NCBI GenBank assembly: GCA_000017645.1
Contig: CP000781.1
Span: 4,761,501 to 4,825,500, forward strand
Length of the DNA: 64,000 nucleotides
DNA from: Xanthobacter autotrophicus Py2
GTDB taxonomy: Bacteria > Pseudomonadota > Alphaproteobacteria > Rhizobiales > Xanthobacteraceae
Direction: 5' to 3'
Positions within the stretch are counted from its first letter, which is position 1. The number at the start of each line of letters is the position of its first letter. The notes beneath the pieces were generated by a model that saw only the letters and a program-made list of their open reading frames with translations, had not been told where the DNA came from and did no database searches. A program made the position numbers and the translations under genes. This document shows, piece after piece, positions 46,234 to 55,208 of the stretch.

Positions 46234-47102
46234 ACTTCGCGGGTGAGATCCAGCCACGCGCGGGCGGCGTGGGACAGGTAGCTGCCCTGCCGCCAGACGA
46301 TGGCCATCTGCCATTCGGTGCCCGGCTCATCGAGCCGGACGAGGGCGATGGAGGGCGTCGCCCGCTGCTCGGCGATGGTGCGGGGCAGGAAGGCGACGCC
46401 GAGGCCCGCCCCCACCAGTTCCACGATGAAATCGATCTGCCCGCTGCGCGCCGCGACCTGCGGCGCAAAGCCGTTGCGGGCGCAGGCATCCTCCAGCACC
46501 TGGTTGAGCGAGAAGCCGCCCTCGAACAGGATGAAGGGCGAGGCCGCAAGCGCTGCGATGCCGATGCTTTCCGCCCCGGCCAGCGGGTGGGTCCTGGGCA
46601 GAACGGCCATCAGCGGCTCGTGCCGCACCGGCTGGCCGTCGAACCCCTCGCGCGCCGGCATCAGCGCGCCGGCCAGTTCCACCTCGCCATCCAGCAGCAT
46701 TTCCTCCAGCCGCTTCGAGCCGTGCTCGGTGAGGCGGATCTCGATGCCGGGATAGCGCGCGCGGAAAATGGCAAACAGCGGCGCGAACAGCGTGCTGGCG
46801 CCGAGTGGCGGCAGGCCGAGGCGCAGGCTGCCGCGCCTCAGGCCCCTGAGGTCGTCCAACTCCGCCACCAGCCCCTCCCGCTCCGCCAGCAGGGTGAGGG
46901 CGCGGCGATAGACGATCTCCCCCGCCGCGGTCAGCTGGCTGCGATGGCCGATGCGGTCGAGCAGGGGAACGCCCAGCTCGTCCTCCAGCTGCTTCACCGC
47001 CTTGGATACGGTGGGCTGGGTGGAAAACAGCGCCTTGGCGGCGGCGGAAAATCCGCCCTGCCGCACCACCTCGACAAAGACCCTCAGGGAGCGCAGTTCC
47101 AT
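46209..47102 (-). CDS. LysR-family transcriptional regulator (CidR-like)
   Basis: 297 aa. N-terminal winged HTH: MELRSLRVFVEVVRQGGFSA, AAKALFSTQPTVSKAVKQLE, DELGVPLLDRIGHRSQLTAA. The effector domain (about 90-290) is the periplasmic-binding-protein type. It is divergent from cidA/cidB with 108 bp between, the classic LysR-target arrangement, so it probably controls those genes in response to acetate or overflow metabolites as known for CidR; that ligand is an inference from the family. A large dyad overlaps its own start codon, suggesting autoregulation. Confidence 0.9.
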   Translation of the reverse strand: MELRSLRVFVEVVRQGGFSAAAKALFSTQPTVSKAVKQLEDELGVPLLDRIGHRSQLTAAGEIVYRRALTLLAEREGLVAELDDLRGLRRGSLRLGLPPLGASTLFAPLFAIFRARYPGIEIRLTEHGSKRLEEMLLDGEVELAGALMPAREGFDGQPVRHEPLMAVLPRTHPLAGAESIGIAALAASPFILFEGGFSLNQVLEDACARNGFAPQVAARSGQIDFIVELVGAGLGVAFLPRTIAEQRATPSIALVRLDEPGTEWQMAIVWRQGSYLSHAARAWLDLTREVYGPEGSG

Positions 47103-47169
47103 ACTATGCGATTATGGAATGAAATGAATTCAGTCAATTCATTTTCATCATGGTGCATCGCATACTATG
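47100..47169. promoter_or_regulatory. Nested palindromes in the lysR-cidA control region
   Basis: Inner arms AAATGAATT (47122-47130) and AATTCATTT (47136-47144) are perfect around CAGTC. Outer arms CATACTATGCGA (47100-47111) and TCGCATACTATG (47158-47169) match with one mismatch and share nearly the same centre. The left outer arm includes the LysR start codon. It is A+T rich, unlike the surroundings. Confidence 0.65.
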
Positions 47170-47210
47170 TTGCCGGCAATGGCACTTCAGGTGCTGAACG
47201 GTGTTTGCCC

Positions 47211-47699
47211 ATGTCTGCCCCAATGTCTGCCCCCAAGCCTACTTCGACGACTTCACAGTCCTTTTCTCGCCTGCCCGTGTTGCGCAACATGCTGCGCAGC
47301 ATGCGCATTACGCTGCATCGCAGCATGATCCTCCAGATCGCGGTTCTCGCCGGCTTCTGGGCCGTCGGGGAGGCTACCGTGCGGCTCACCCATCTGCCTT
47401 TGCCTGGCGGCATTGTCGGCATGGTGGTGGTGCTGGCGCTGCTCGGCACCGGCCACATCCGGCCCGCCGTGGTGCGGCGCGGGGCAGGGTGGCTGCTGGC
47501 TGAAATGCTGCTGTTCTTCGTTCCGGCGGTGATGGCGATCCTCGACCATGGCGAGCTGATGGGCCTCGTCGGCCTCAAGATCGCCGCGGTGATCCTCGCC
47601 GGCACCGTCATGGTCATGGGTGGCACCGCGCTGGCGGTGGACCTGTGCTACCGCTGGCGCATGCGTTCGGCGACGCCGGAGGTGGGCCATGCTGCGTGA
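47211..47699 (+). CDS. cidA: CidA/LrgA-family holin-like protein
   Basis: 162 aa. After a polar, Ser/Thr-rich N-terminus (about 45 residues) come four hydrophobic helices: ILQIAVLAGFWAVGEATVRL, PLPGGIVGMVVVLALLGTGH, AEMLLFFVPAVMAILDHGEL and KIAAVILAGTVMVMGGTALA. The LPLPGGIVGM and FFVPAVMAI segments are diagnostic of CidA/LrgA. These act as holin-like or overflow-metabolite exporters with CidB. Start is uncertain (ATG 47211 or 47226). It overlaps cidB by 11 bases. Confidence 0.88.
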   Translation: MSAPMSAPKPTSTTSQSFSRLPVLRNMLRSMRITLHRSMILQIAVLAGFWAVGEATVRLTHLPLPGGIVGMVVVLALLGTGHIRPAVVRRGAGWLLAEMLLFFVPAVMAILDHGELMGLVGLKIAAVILAGTVMVMGGTALAVDLCYRWRMRSATPEVGHAA

Positions 47700-48384
47700 T
47701 CCGCTGTTCGCCGCCCTGTTCTGGTCGGCCGTCACCATCGGCTGCTATGCGGCGGCGCGGCTCATCGCCCGGCGCTGGCGCTTCTGGTGGACCTCGCCGT
47801 TGCTCCTCACCCCGGTGGCGGTGGGCATCGTCGCGCTTAGCCTGCACACGGGCTATGCGGACTATATCCGCGGCACCCATTGGCTGGTGCTGATGATGGG
47901 GCCGGCGACTGTGGCCTTCGCCATTCCCATCTATGAGCAGCGCGCGCTCATCCGCCGCCAGTGGCCGGTGCTGCTGGTGGGCGTGCTGGTAGGCTCGACG
48001 CTGGCCATGTCCACCGCCTTCCTGCTGGCGGACCTTCTGGGCCTGTCGCACACGTTGCAGCTCAGCCTGATGCCGCGCTCCACCTCCACCCCCTTCGCCA
48101 TGAGCGTTTCCAGCGACATCGGCGGGTTGCCGGATCTCACCGCGGTGTTCGTGATCGTCACCGGCATCTGCGGCGCGGCCCTCGGGGAGCTGGTGATGAA
48201 GCTGATGCCCCTGCGCTCATCGCTGGCGCGCGGCGCCCTGTTCGGCATGGGCGCCCATGGCGCCGGCGTCGCCCGCGCCCATCAGATCGGTGGGGAGGAG
48301 GGATCCATCGCCGGTCTGGTGATGGTGCTCGCCGGCCTGTTCAACGTGCTGATGGCGCCCGTGGTCTCCGCCTTGATGGCCTGA
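47689..48384 (+). CDS. cidB: CidB/LrgB-family membrane protein
   Basis: 231 aa. Multiple helices with family segments ALFWSAVTIGCYAAARLIAR, LMMGPATVAFAIPIYEQRAL, LMPRSTSTPFAMSVSSDIGG and GAHGAGVARAHQIGGEEGSI. Partner of CidA in a membrane system related to plastid glycolate/glycerate transporter PLGG1, so a role in export or uptake of small organic acids is possible. Translationally coupled to cidA. Confidence 0.92.
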   Translation: MLRDPLFAALFWSAVTIGCYAAARLIARRWRFWWTSPLLLTPVAVGIVALSLHTGYADYIRGTHWLVLMMGPATVAFAIPIYEQRALIRRQWPVLLVGVLVGSTLAMSTAFLLADLLGLSHTLQLSLMPRSTSTPFAMSVSSDIGGLPDLTAVFVIVTGICGAALGELVMKLMPLRSSLARGALFGMGAHGAGVARAHQIGGEEGSIAGLVMVLAGLFNVLMAPVVSALMA

Positions 48385-48396
48385 GGGTTGGCGCCG

Positions 48397-48433
48397 GATC
48401 CTCACAGATTGAATCAATCTGAGAGGACCCGGC
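48397..48433. terminator. Hairpin between convergent cidB and ctaA
   Basis: Core CAGATTG, loop AAT, CAATCTG, flanked by TCCTC and GAGAGGA that extend the pairing with small bulges. Located in the 83-bp gap between two converging genes, so probably a bidirectional terminator. Confidence 0.5.
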
Positions 48434-48467
48434 TACAGCATTCGGGGAAAACAGGATTTTCCAGGCC

Positions 48468-49559
48468 TCACCCCTTCACCAGCCGCAGCTTGGGCGTGGC
48501 CGGTTCCACCTGCCCGGAAAGCCCGCCCAGATGCAGCGTCGCCACCACCAGCACCAGGGTAGCACCGAACTGGTGGGCCAGCGCCAGATCGATGGGCACC
48601 TGGTGGATCAGCGTCAGGATGCCGAGCGACGCCTGCGCGGTGACGAGCGCGAACAGCACCCACGCCCGCTGTGCCACAGCGCCACCCGCCCGCCGGGCAT
48701 CCAGCGCATGGAGCAGCGTGAGGGTCCATAGGGCATAGGCGATCATGCGGTGGTTGAACTGCACCGTCAGCGCATTCTCGAACAGGTTGCGCCAGAACGG
48801 GTCCGCCGCCGCCAGCTGGGCTGCCGGGGGAATGAGGTGGCCGTCCATGAGCGGCCACGTATTGAAGGCCATACCGGCATCGAGCCCGGCCACCAGCCCG
48901 CCGGCGAAGATCTGCACCAGCACCAGCGCCACCAGCGCCCAAGCCGTGGCCCGCAGACGCCCACCCACCACCTGACGCGGCTCCGGTGACAGGGAGCGGG
49001 CGACCGCCACGATGGCGGACAGGATGATGCAGGCCAGCGTCAGGTGGATGGCGAGGCGGTACTGGCTCACTGAGACCCGCGCCGTGAGGCCCGACGCCAC
49101 CATCCACCATCCTACTGCGCCCTGAAGGCCGCCCAGCAGGAACAGCACCAGGCACTTTGCCAGAAGGCGCCCGCGCAGCACGCCACGCCAGGCGAACCAG
49201 AGGAAGGGCAACAGGAAGGCAAAGCCGATGAGGCGGCCGAGCAGGCGATGGCCCCATTCCCACCAGTAGATCCGCTTGAAAGCCTCCAGCCCCATGCCCT
49301 TGTTGAGGATCTCGTACTGGGGAATAGCCTGGTACTTGTCGAACTCGGCCTGCCAGTCGGCCTGCGAGAGTGGGGGCAGGGCGCCGGTGACCGGTTTCCA
49401 CTCGGTGATGGAAAGTCCCGATTCGGTCAGGCGCGTCGCGCCCCCCACCACCACCATGGCGATGATCAGCGCCGCGACGGCATAAAGCCACAGGCGCACG
49501 GCGCCAAGACCGGGGCCGCGTCGGTCGCGGGTGAGTGTGATGGCCTCGACGTGCGGCAT
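48468..49559 (-). CDS. ctaA: Heme A synthase (COX15/CtaA)
   Basis: 363 aa integral membrane enzyme that oxidises the C8 methyl of heme O to make heme A for aa3-type oxidases. Eight helices are visible. Conserved histidine contexts: [34 protein letters not shown] (His), [11 protein letters not shown] (His), [15 protein letters not shown] (His) and [19 protein letters not shown] (His). The type 2 CtaA found in alphaproteobacteria and mitochondria fits the length. No cta operon genes adjoin. Confidence 0.95.
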
Positions 49560-49810
49560 GTGTCCCTCAGTTTCCCTGCGATCCCGGGGCTGGATCAGGA
49601 TCGGTGAGGCCGATCCGCGTCCTCTCCCGCGATGCGCGCAAGACGAATGATCGCATGTTCCTGCCGGCCGGACAGGGGGCCGGCGGGGATGTGCTCTGGC
49701 CCCTCAGGTTCGATCCGTTATAGAGGGCGCCTATGGCGCGCAAGGGCGCGGGTGCCGCATGCCCAGGGGTGCAAGCCCTGCGCGGCCGCGAGACGAGGGA
49801 GACGAAGTCC

Positions 49811-50023
49811 ATGCCCCAACGCATCCGCAAGCTCATCGGCACGGTGCTGCTGCTCCTGCTCGTGGTGTTCTGGGCGCTCTCAGCCATGGCCTTCGCTCAA
49901 GGCCGCGTCACCGAGCTCGGCTGGTTCCTGCAGATGATCTGCTACACCCTGCTCGGGGCGTTCTGGATCGTCCCCGCGGGCCTGCTGATCCGATGGATGG
50001 AGCGGCCAGACCGGAAGGTCTGA
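49811..50023 (+). CDS. DUF2842 membrane protein
   Basis: 70 aa, ATG 49811. Two hydrophobic segments, LIGTVLLLLLVVFWALSAMA and LQMICYTLLGAFWIVPAGLL, separated by a short polar loop, and the ending IRWMERPDRKV are typical of DUF2842, a family restricted largely to alphaproteobacteria. The function is unknown. It is divergent from ctaA (251-bp gap without a gene), a common neighbour arrangement. Confidence 0.88.
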   Translation: MPQRIRKLIGTVLLLLLVVFWALSAMAFAQGRVTELGWFLQMICYTLLGAFWIVPAGLLIRWMERPDRKV

Positions 50024-50190
50024 CACATAAACTCCATTTCTTTCAGTATGATACGCCTGACATCTCAAGCTGACCTTGAAGTCGGCCTGGCAAATTTGCC
50101 GCGCCGCACAATCAAATGGACGGTCGTTTTCAGCCTTATCATTAGTCGGCTGAATTGAATAATTCGCCGGCTATTGATTTGGTTGCAGTC

Positions 50191-51639
50191 TCACGCGGCG
50201 CCGGCATAGCGCAGCGGCGCTTCGCGGCGGCGCGCGGCAACCGCCGCTGCCTCAATGGTCGGCAGCGGCTGTGCGTCGCCCTTGTCCTCATCGTCCGCGT
50301 CCCGTGGCTCGGCGAGGCACAGCATCACCACCCGGGCAAAGCGCTGCTGCGCCAGAGCGTCGAAGCTTTCCACCGCGGCGGTGGAGGGGGCGGTGTCAGC
50401 GGTCAGGCACACTACCAGCGGATCGAGGGCAGCAAGCCGGTCGCCGCCATCGGCACCGGACAGGCTCGGCGCGGCGACGATCACGTAGTCATAGGTCCGC
50501 GTCAGCGCCCCCAACACCAGGGCGAGGCGCTCGGCCCCCACCACGAACGACCCGCCACGCGCGTCCCGGCCGGGCGGGATCACATGGGCGCGGGAGCGGG
50601 CATCGCGATGGATGGTCTCGCCGAAGCCGGCCACGCCGAATAGCAGTTCACTCATACCCGGCGCGAAGGAATCGGGAACGAGCCGGGCGAGGCAGGCGGA
50701 GCCGCCATCGAGCGCCACCAGCGCCACGCGCGCCTCCTCCGACAATCGCCGGGCGAGGGCGATGGCGCAGGTGGCCGATGCCTCCGGCAGATCGTCCGAA
50801 CTGAGGATGACGAGGGGGGAGGCACCGGACCGTGTCAGTTGCACCGCAAGCCGGGCCACGGCCGGCTCGATCTGGAGCCCGCCATCCGGTCCCCCGAGCC
50901 AGGCGATGCGATGGCTGCCCTTGAGTTCCAGCGGAAGGTCGGTGCCGTTCAGCGGCCCCTGGGCCTCGGGCGCGGCGGTGGCGTTGCGCTGGGCGATCAG
51001 GAGGGTCGCGGCGGCGGCGAGTAGCAGGGCAAGCGCCAGCGGGCGCGGCGGATCGGGCAGGAATGCCACGCGCGCCGGCTCCCCGCGACGCAAGGCGGGA
51101 AGGACGGCCGGCTCATCCGATGCGGCCCGCGTGGTCGCATCCAGGGCGAAGAAGGCGGCCACATAGGCGTCGGCGGCGCGCAGCGCTACCCCCGGCATCG
51201 GCGCGGACAGGGAGAGACTCAGGCCGCGCCCGCCGTTGATGGTGGTGACAGAGAGATCGTCGAGCAGCCGCCAGGCGGCACGCACGGCTTCCGGGCGGTC
51301 CTGCGCCTCGGCGCGGGCGCCGCCAAGCTGGCGCCACAGCCCCTCCGCCAGCCGCGCACGGTCCTCGGGTGCGAGCCGGCCGGCGGCGGCATAGGCCAGC
51401 TCGCGGGAGGCGAGCACCTGCGCCACGCCGCGCGAGGCGGCGGCGGGCGGCTGGGTGCCCACGTCGAAATCGATGGTGGCGGTGGCGGTGAAACGCAGGG
51501 GAAAGAAGCTCGCAGCGACGGCCAGGAGAAGGGAGATCCACGCCACCTGCCAGAGGCCGGGGCGCCAGGCGCGCGCCTTTGCCCACCGCGCGGAGCGGGC
51601 TTCAGCCTCATGCGTGTACGCCACGTCGGTGTGCACCAT
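50191..51639 (-). CDS. Wzz/BY-kinase-like polysaccharide co-polymerase homologue without Walker A
   Basis: 482 aa. TM1 about 32-48 (VAWISLLLAVAASFFPL), a periplasmic domain, TM2 about 200-216 (PLALALLLAAAATLLIA), then a cytoplasmic Rossmann domain aligning with BY-kinases: LVILSSDDLPEASATCAIAL where GEGKTT should be, VALVALDGGSACLARLVPDS for the Walker A' strand, AHVIPPGRDA, and YDYVIVAAPSLSG where the Walker B Asp is lost. The scaffold is retained but nucleotide-binding residues are not. No capsule or EPS genes surround it. ATG 51639 was chosen just before the N-terminal polar segment. Confidence 0.75.
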   Translation of the reverse strand: MVHTDVAYTHEAEARSARWAKARAWRPGLWQVAWISLLLAVAASFFPLRFTATATIDFDVGTQPPAAASRGVAQVLASRELAYAAAGRLAPEDRARLAEGLWRQLGGARAEAQDRPEAVRAAWRLLDDLSVTTINGGRGLSLSLSAPMPGVALRAADAYVAAFFALDATTRAASDEPAVLPALRRGEPARVAFLPDPPRPLALALLLAAAATLLIAQRNATAAPEAQGPLNGTDLPLELKGSHRIAWLGGPDGGLQIEPAVARLAVQLTRSGASPLVILSSDDLPEASATCAIALARRLSEEARVALVALDGGSACLARLVPDSFAPGMSELLFGVAGFGETIHRDARSRAHVIPPGRDARGGSFVVGAERLALVLGALTRTYDYVIVAAPSLSGADGGDRLAALDPLVVCLTADTAPSTAAVESFDALAQQRFARVVMLCLAEPRDADDEDKGDAQPLPTIEAAAVAARRREAPLRYAGAA

Positions 51640-51860
51640 TGGGCCGCTCTCCCCGGAGCCGGACCCGACGCGGCTCACAAGCCACCCGGACCGTCCCGAA
51701 CCTTCGAGGCAGGGACCGTTTCTCCGGCCAGAGGTGTGAGCACCCCGTCGGAACGGCCCCACGCTGGCGGCGCGAGTCGCACCAGCCTGCATCGAGTTGA
51801 GCGGATTATGGTTGATGGTTGGTAAACAAGGCTGTCAGAGCCGTTCGCGCGGCAGGCCCG

Positions 51861-52691
51861 TCACCGGTCCTCCCAGCTGGGTGCACGCTTGGCGAGTACT
51901 GCGGAGATGCCTTCGTCGGCATCGCGGGCCAGCATGTTCTCGGCCATGACGCGGGAGGCATAGGCATAGGCGTCGTCGAGGCCCATCTCCATCTGGGTGT
52001 AGAAGGCGGCCTTGCCGAGCTTCACCGGCACCTGGGACTTCTCGGCGATGCGGCGGGCGAGGGCCTGCGCAGTGGACAGGGCGTCGCCGGCCGGCACCAC
52101 GCGGTTGACGAGGCCCATGCGGCGGGCCTCCTCCGCCTCCACCCATTCGCCCAAAAGCAGCATCTCCATGGCGTGCTTGCGCGCCAGGTTGCGCGAGAGC
52201 GCCACCATGGGGGTGTGGCAGAACAGGCCGATGTTTACGCCCGGCGTGCAGAAGCGCGCCTTCTCGCCCGCCACCGCGAGGTCGCAGCTCGCCACCAGCT
52301 GGCAGCCGGCGGCGGTGGCCATGCCTTCCACGGCGGCGATCACCGGCTGGGGCAGGCGGACGATGGCGGTCATCAGCGTGGCGCAGCGCTTCAGCACATC
52401 CTCGAAATAGGCCCGGCCCCGGTCGGCATCGCCGCGGTGGGCCTGGATCTCCTTGAGGTCGTGGCCGGCGGAATAGACCGGGCCTTCCGCCGCCAGCACC
52501 ACCGCGCGCACGGCGGTGTCCGCCGCGATGGCCGCGAGGGCGGAGGTGAGCGCCGCCATCATCGCCTCGGAGAGGCTGTTGCGCGCTTCCGGCCGCGCCA
52601 GGGTGAGGGTCAGGACCCCACCGTCGCGGCTGGTCGTCACGACGGGGGCCGCCGCGCCGGCGACGGGGTGGGCCGATGGCTCAGCCGACAT
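51861..52691 (-). CDS. Enoyl-CoA hydratase/isomerase-family protein lacking both catalytic glutamates
   Basis: 276 aa crotonase fold, closest in look to ECHDC3-type proteins. VLAAEGPVYSAGHDLKEIQA forms the first half of the oxyanion hole, VEGMATAAGCQLVASCDLAV the second. The glutamates used by crotonase are replaced: Q131 in GCQLVA and G151 in CTPGVNIGLFCHTP. A hydratase reaction is therefore unlikely; an isomerase, hydrolase or other acyl-CoA role is possible. It is divergent from the thioesterase gene. Confidence 0.85.
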   Translation of the reverse strand: MSAEPSAHPVAGAAAPVVTTSRDGGVLTLTLARPEARNSLSEAMMAALTSALAAIAADTAVRAVVLAAEGPVYSAGHDLKEIQAHRGDADRGRAYFEDVLKRCATLMTAIVRLPQPVIAAVEGMATAAGCQLVASCDLAVAGEKARFCTPGVNIGLFCHTPMVALSRNLARKHAMEMLLLGEWVEAEEARRMGLVNRVVPAGDALSTAQALARRIAEKSQVPVKLGKAAFYTQMEMGLDDAYAYASRVMAENMLARDADEGISAVLAKRAPSWEDR

Positions 52692-52796
52692 GGGTTTGCG
52701 CCCTCTTCTGTTTAACCTTCAGGGTACTATCCTATGCATAAGACGCGACCGGTGCGAGCCGGGCCAAAGCGCAGTCAGGGGCAGGAGATGGATGGC

Positions 52797-53243
52797 ATGG
52801 ACGCGGCGCGCGGTGCGGTGATGTCGGTGAAGGAGCTGGAAGCCTTCCTCACGCTGGAGTTTCCCCAGGCCTTCGGCCCGGGCAAGCCGCACCATGTGGA
52901 GAGCGTCGGCCGCAACGTCGCCACCGTCCGCCTCGATGCGGACGAAAGCCACCTGCGGCCCGGCGGCACCGTGTCCGGCCCGGCCATGATGGCGCTGGCC
53001 GATGTCGCCATCTATGTGGCGCTGCTGGGCCAGATCGGGCCGGTGGGGCTCGCCGTGACCACCAACCTCTCTATCAACTTCCTGCGCAAGCCGGCGCCGG
53101 GGCCCATGTTCGCCGACGCCAAGCTGATCAAGCTGGGCAAGCGCCTTGCGGTTGGCGAGGTGGGGCTGCGGGGGCCGGGCAGCGACGAACTGGTCGCCCA
53201 TTGCGTCGCCACCTATTCCATCCCGGATCGGCCGGGAGCCTGA
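52797..53243 (+). CDS. PaaI-type hotdog thioesterase
   Basis: 148 aa single hotdog domain. RLDADESHLRPGGTVSGPAM with MALADVAIYVALLGQIG, LAVTTNLSINFLRKPAPGPM and HCVATYSIP show the acyl-CoA thioesterase pattern, the catalytic acid region being GPAMMALAD. ATG 52797 is preceded by AGGAG at a seven-base spacing; ATG 52788 is an alternative. Its divergent neighbour is a crotonase paralogue, so a common acyl-CoA theme is likely. Confidence 0.88.
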   Translation: MDAARGAVMSVKELEAFLTLEFPQAFGPGKPHHVESVGRNVATVRLDADESHLRPGGTVSGPAMMALADVAIYVALLGQIGPVGLAVTTNLSINFLRKPAPGPMFADAKLIKLGKRLAVGEVGLRGPGSDELVAHCVATYSIPDRPGA

Positions 53244-53304
53244 TCCCCGTCAAGGACGCCGCCCGCGCCGCCGGTTAGGCATGAGCGCAAAAAGGGAGGC
53301 GGCC

Positions 53305-53886
53305 ATGGCGACCATCCTGATCATTCAGGGACATCCCGATCCCGGCGGCGGCCACCTATGCCACGCGCTGGCGGACGCCTACGCGGCCGGGGCGCAGGCC
53401 GCCGGCCATGCCGTGCTGCGGGTGGATGTCGGCCGGCTGGACATCCCGCTGCTGCACAGCCAGCACGATTTTCTCCATGCCCCGCCGCTTCATGCCCTCG
53501 CTTCCGCCCGCGCGGCGCTGGCGGAGGCCGAGCATGTGGCGCTCTTCTTCCCGCTGTGGCTCGGCGGCATGCCGGCGGTGCTCAAGGGCTTCCTGGAACA
53601 GCTGCTGAGGCCGGGCTTCGCCTTCGATTATGTCGAGGGCGGCGGCACGCGCATGCTGCTGGAGGGCCGGTCGGCCCGGGTGGTGGTCACCATGGGCATG
53701 CCGGCGCTCGTCTTCCGGCTGTGGTATTTCGGGGCAGGGCTCTCGGCGCTCACGCGCAACATCCTGGGCTTCGTAGGCTTCTCCCCGGTGCGCGCCACCG
53801 TGCTCGGCGGTGTCGAGGCGGCAGGCGATGCAAAACGCCAGCGCTGGCTTGGCCGGATGGAGGCCCTCGGCCGCGCCGGCAGATAG
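53305..53886 (+). CDS. Flavodoxin-fold NAD(P)H-dependent oxidoreductase
   Basis: 193 aa FMN protein of the MdaB/KefF/NQO1 type. ILIIQGHPDPGGGHLCHALA binds the FMN phosphate, FFPLWLGGMPAVLKGFLEQL and RPGFAFDYVEGG are the family hallmarks, and VVVTMGMPALVFRLWYFG follows. Predicted quinone or drug reductase. ATG 53305 has GGGAGG six bases before it; ATG 53281 is an upstream alternative. A terminator follows 30 bases downstream. Confidence 0.88.
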   Translation: MATILIIQGHPDPGGGHLCHALADAYAAGAQAAGHAVLRVDVGRLDIPLLHSQHDFLHAPPLHALASARAALAEAEHVALFFPLWLGGMPAVLKGFLEQLLRPGFAFDYVEGGGTRMLLEGRSARVVVTMGMPALVFRLWYFGAGLSALTRNILGFVGFSPVRATVLGGVEAAGDAKRQRWLGRMEALGRAGR

Positions 53887-53918
53887 AGCAAGGCTATGGG
53901 ATTATAGGGCGTTTTTTG

Positions 53919-53940
53919 ATGGTGTTATTACACCATTTTT
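53919..53940 (+). terminator. Rho-independent terminator after the flavodoxin-fold gene
   Basis: ATGGTGT (53919-53925), loop TATT, ACACCAT (53930-53936), then TTTT. It lies in a strikingly A+T-rich stretch (53895-53985). Confidence 0.65.
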
Positions 53941-53982
53941 ATAGTGTGTTGTTTTATAACGTGTTTTACTGCCATTGAAACG

Positions 53983-54011
53983 TTGACGGACACGCGGGGC
54001 TCCACTAGAAG
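53983..54011 (+). promoter_or_regulatory. Candidate promoter of rplM-rpsI
   Basis: TTGACG (53983-53988), a 17-bp spacer, TAGAAG (54006-54011), 69 bp before the rplM ATG. The -35 and spacing are good; the -10 is moderate. Confidence 0.6.
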
Positions 54012-54079
54012 CCGTTCATCGCCGGATCGCGATTGGCCGCAGGGCCGTCGCGACCGGCCTTCTTATTCGGAAGCATCCC

Positions 54080-54541
54080 ATGAAGACGTATTCGGCCAAG
54101 CCTGCCGAAATCGAGAAGAAGTGGGTGGTGATTGACGCCAGCGGCCTCGTCGTCGGCCGGCTCGCGACTATCATTGCCATGCGCCTGAAGGGCAAGCACC
54201 TGCCCATCTACACCCCCCACGTGGACTGCGGCGACAACATCGTCGTGGTGAACGCGGAGAAGGCGGTGTTCACGGGCCGCAAGAAGGACCAGAAGGTCTA
54301 TTACCATCACACCGGCTTCCCGGGCGGCATCAAGGAACGCACCGCGAAGTTCGTGCTCGAAGGCCGCTTCCCGGAGCGTGTCATCGAGAAGGCGGTGGAG
54401 CGCATGCTCGCCCGCGGCCCGCTGGGTCGCAAGATCATGGGCAACCTGCGTGTCTACAAGGGCCCGTCCCACCCGCACGAGGCCCAGCAGCCGGTCGCCC
54501 TCGACGTGGCGGCGCTCAACCGCAAGAACGTGAGGAACTGA
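54080..54541 (+). CDS. rplM: 50S ribosomal protein L13
   Basis: 153 aa. [40 protein letters not shown] and [20 protein letters not shown] with FPGGIKERT are the L13 signatures; the C-terminal [14 protein letters not shown] is typical. Normal length. rpsI starts one base after its stop, the conserved L13-S9 operon. Confidence 0.98.
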   Translation: MKTYSAKPAEIEKKWVVIDASGLVVGRLATIIAMRLKGKHLPIYTPHVDCGDNIVVVNAEKAVFTGRKKDQKVYYHHTGFPGGIKERTAKFVLEGRFPERVIEKAVERMLARGPLGRKIMGNLRVYKGPSHPHEAQQPVALDVAALNRKNVRN

Positions 54542-54542
54542 C

Positions 54543-55025
54543 ATGGCCGAGGTTCTCCAGTCCCTCGACGCTCTCGGCGCGGCCAACGTTGCCGCCGTCC
54601 AGCCCGATGCCCCCGTCCATGTCCAGAAGCTGGACAAGTACGGCCGCGCCTATGCCACCGGCAAGCGCAAGAACGCGGTGGCCCGCGTGTGGGTTCGCCC
54701 CGGCACCGGCAAGGTCACCATCAATGACCGGGACATCGAGGTGTATTTCGCCCGTCCCGTGCTGCGCCTCATGATCAACCAGCCCTTCCAGGCGGCTGCG
54801 CGTGAAGGCCAGTACGACGTGGTGTGCACGGTCTCCGGCGGCGGCCTCTCCGGCCAGGCCGGCGCGGTGCGCCACGGCATCTCCAAGGCGCTCACCTATT
54901 ACGAGCCCGAGCTGCGCAGCCCCCTCAAGAAGGGCGGCTTCATCACCCGCGACAGCCGCGTGGTCGAGCGCAAGAAGTACGGCCGCGCCAAGGCCCGTCG
55001 TTCGTTCCAGTTCTCCAAGCGCTGA
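54543..55025 (+). CDS. rpsI: 30S ribosomal protein S9
   Basis: 160 aa. An N-terminal extension of about 32 residues, as is common in alphaproteobacteria, precedes the core [20 protein letters not shown]. The C-terminus ends [11 protein letters not shown], the tail that reaches the P-site tRNA. Second gene of the rplM operon, followed by a strong terminator. Confidence 0.98.
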   Translation: MAEVLQSLDALGAANVAAVQPDAPVHVQKLDKYGRAYATGKRKNAVARVWVRPGTGKVTINDRDIEVYFARPVLRLMINQPFQAAAREGQYDVVCTVSGGGLSGQAGAVRHGISKALTYYEPELRSPLKKGGFITRDSRVVERKKYGRAKARRSFQFSKR

Positions 55026-55053
55026 TCGCTCGGAACGCTTCGACAGACATGCG

Positions 55054-55088
55054 AACGGCGGGACCTCTGGTCCCGCCGTTTTCTTTTG
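55054..55088 (+). terminator. Strong Rho-independent terminator of rplM-rpsI
   Basis: AACGGCGGGACC (55054-55065), loop TCT, GGTCCCGCCGTT (55069-55080), then TTCTTTT. Twelve-bp stem with a T-rich tail, 28 bases after the rpsI stop. Confidence 0.9.
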
Positions 55089-55208
55089 CGCGCCGCGTGG
55101 TGCCTGGGCATTCCAATCAGTGCCGCCGAAACGGAAATGGCCGGGACAAGCCCGGCCATGCGCAAACACTCTGGAATAGGACCACGCCGCCCGGACGGGC
55201 GGGCCGCG

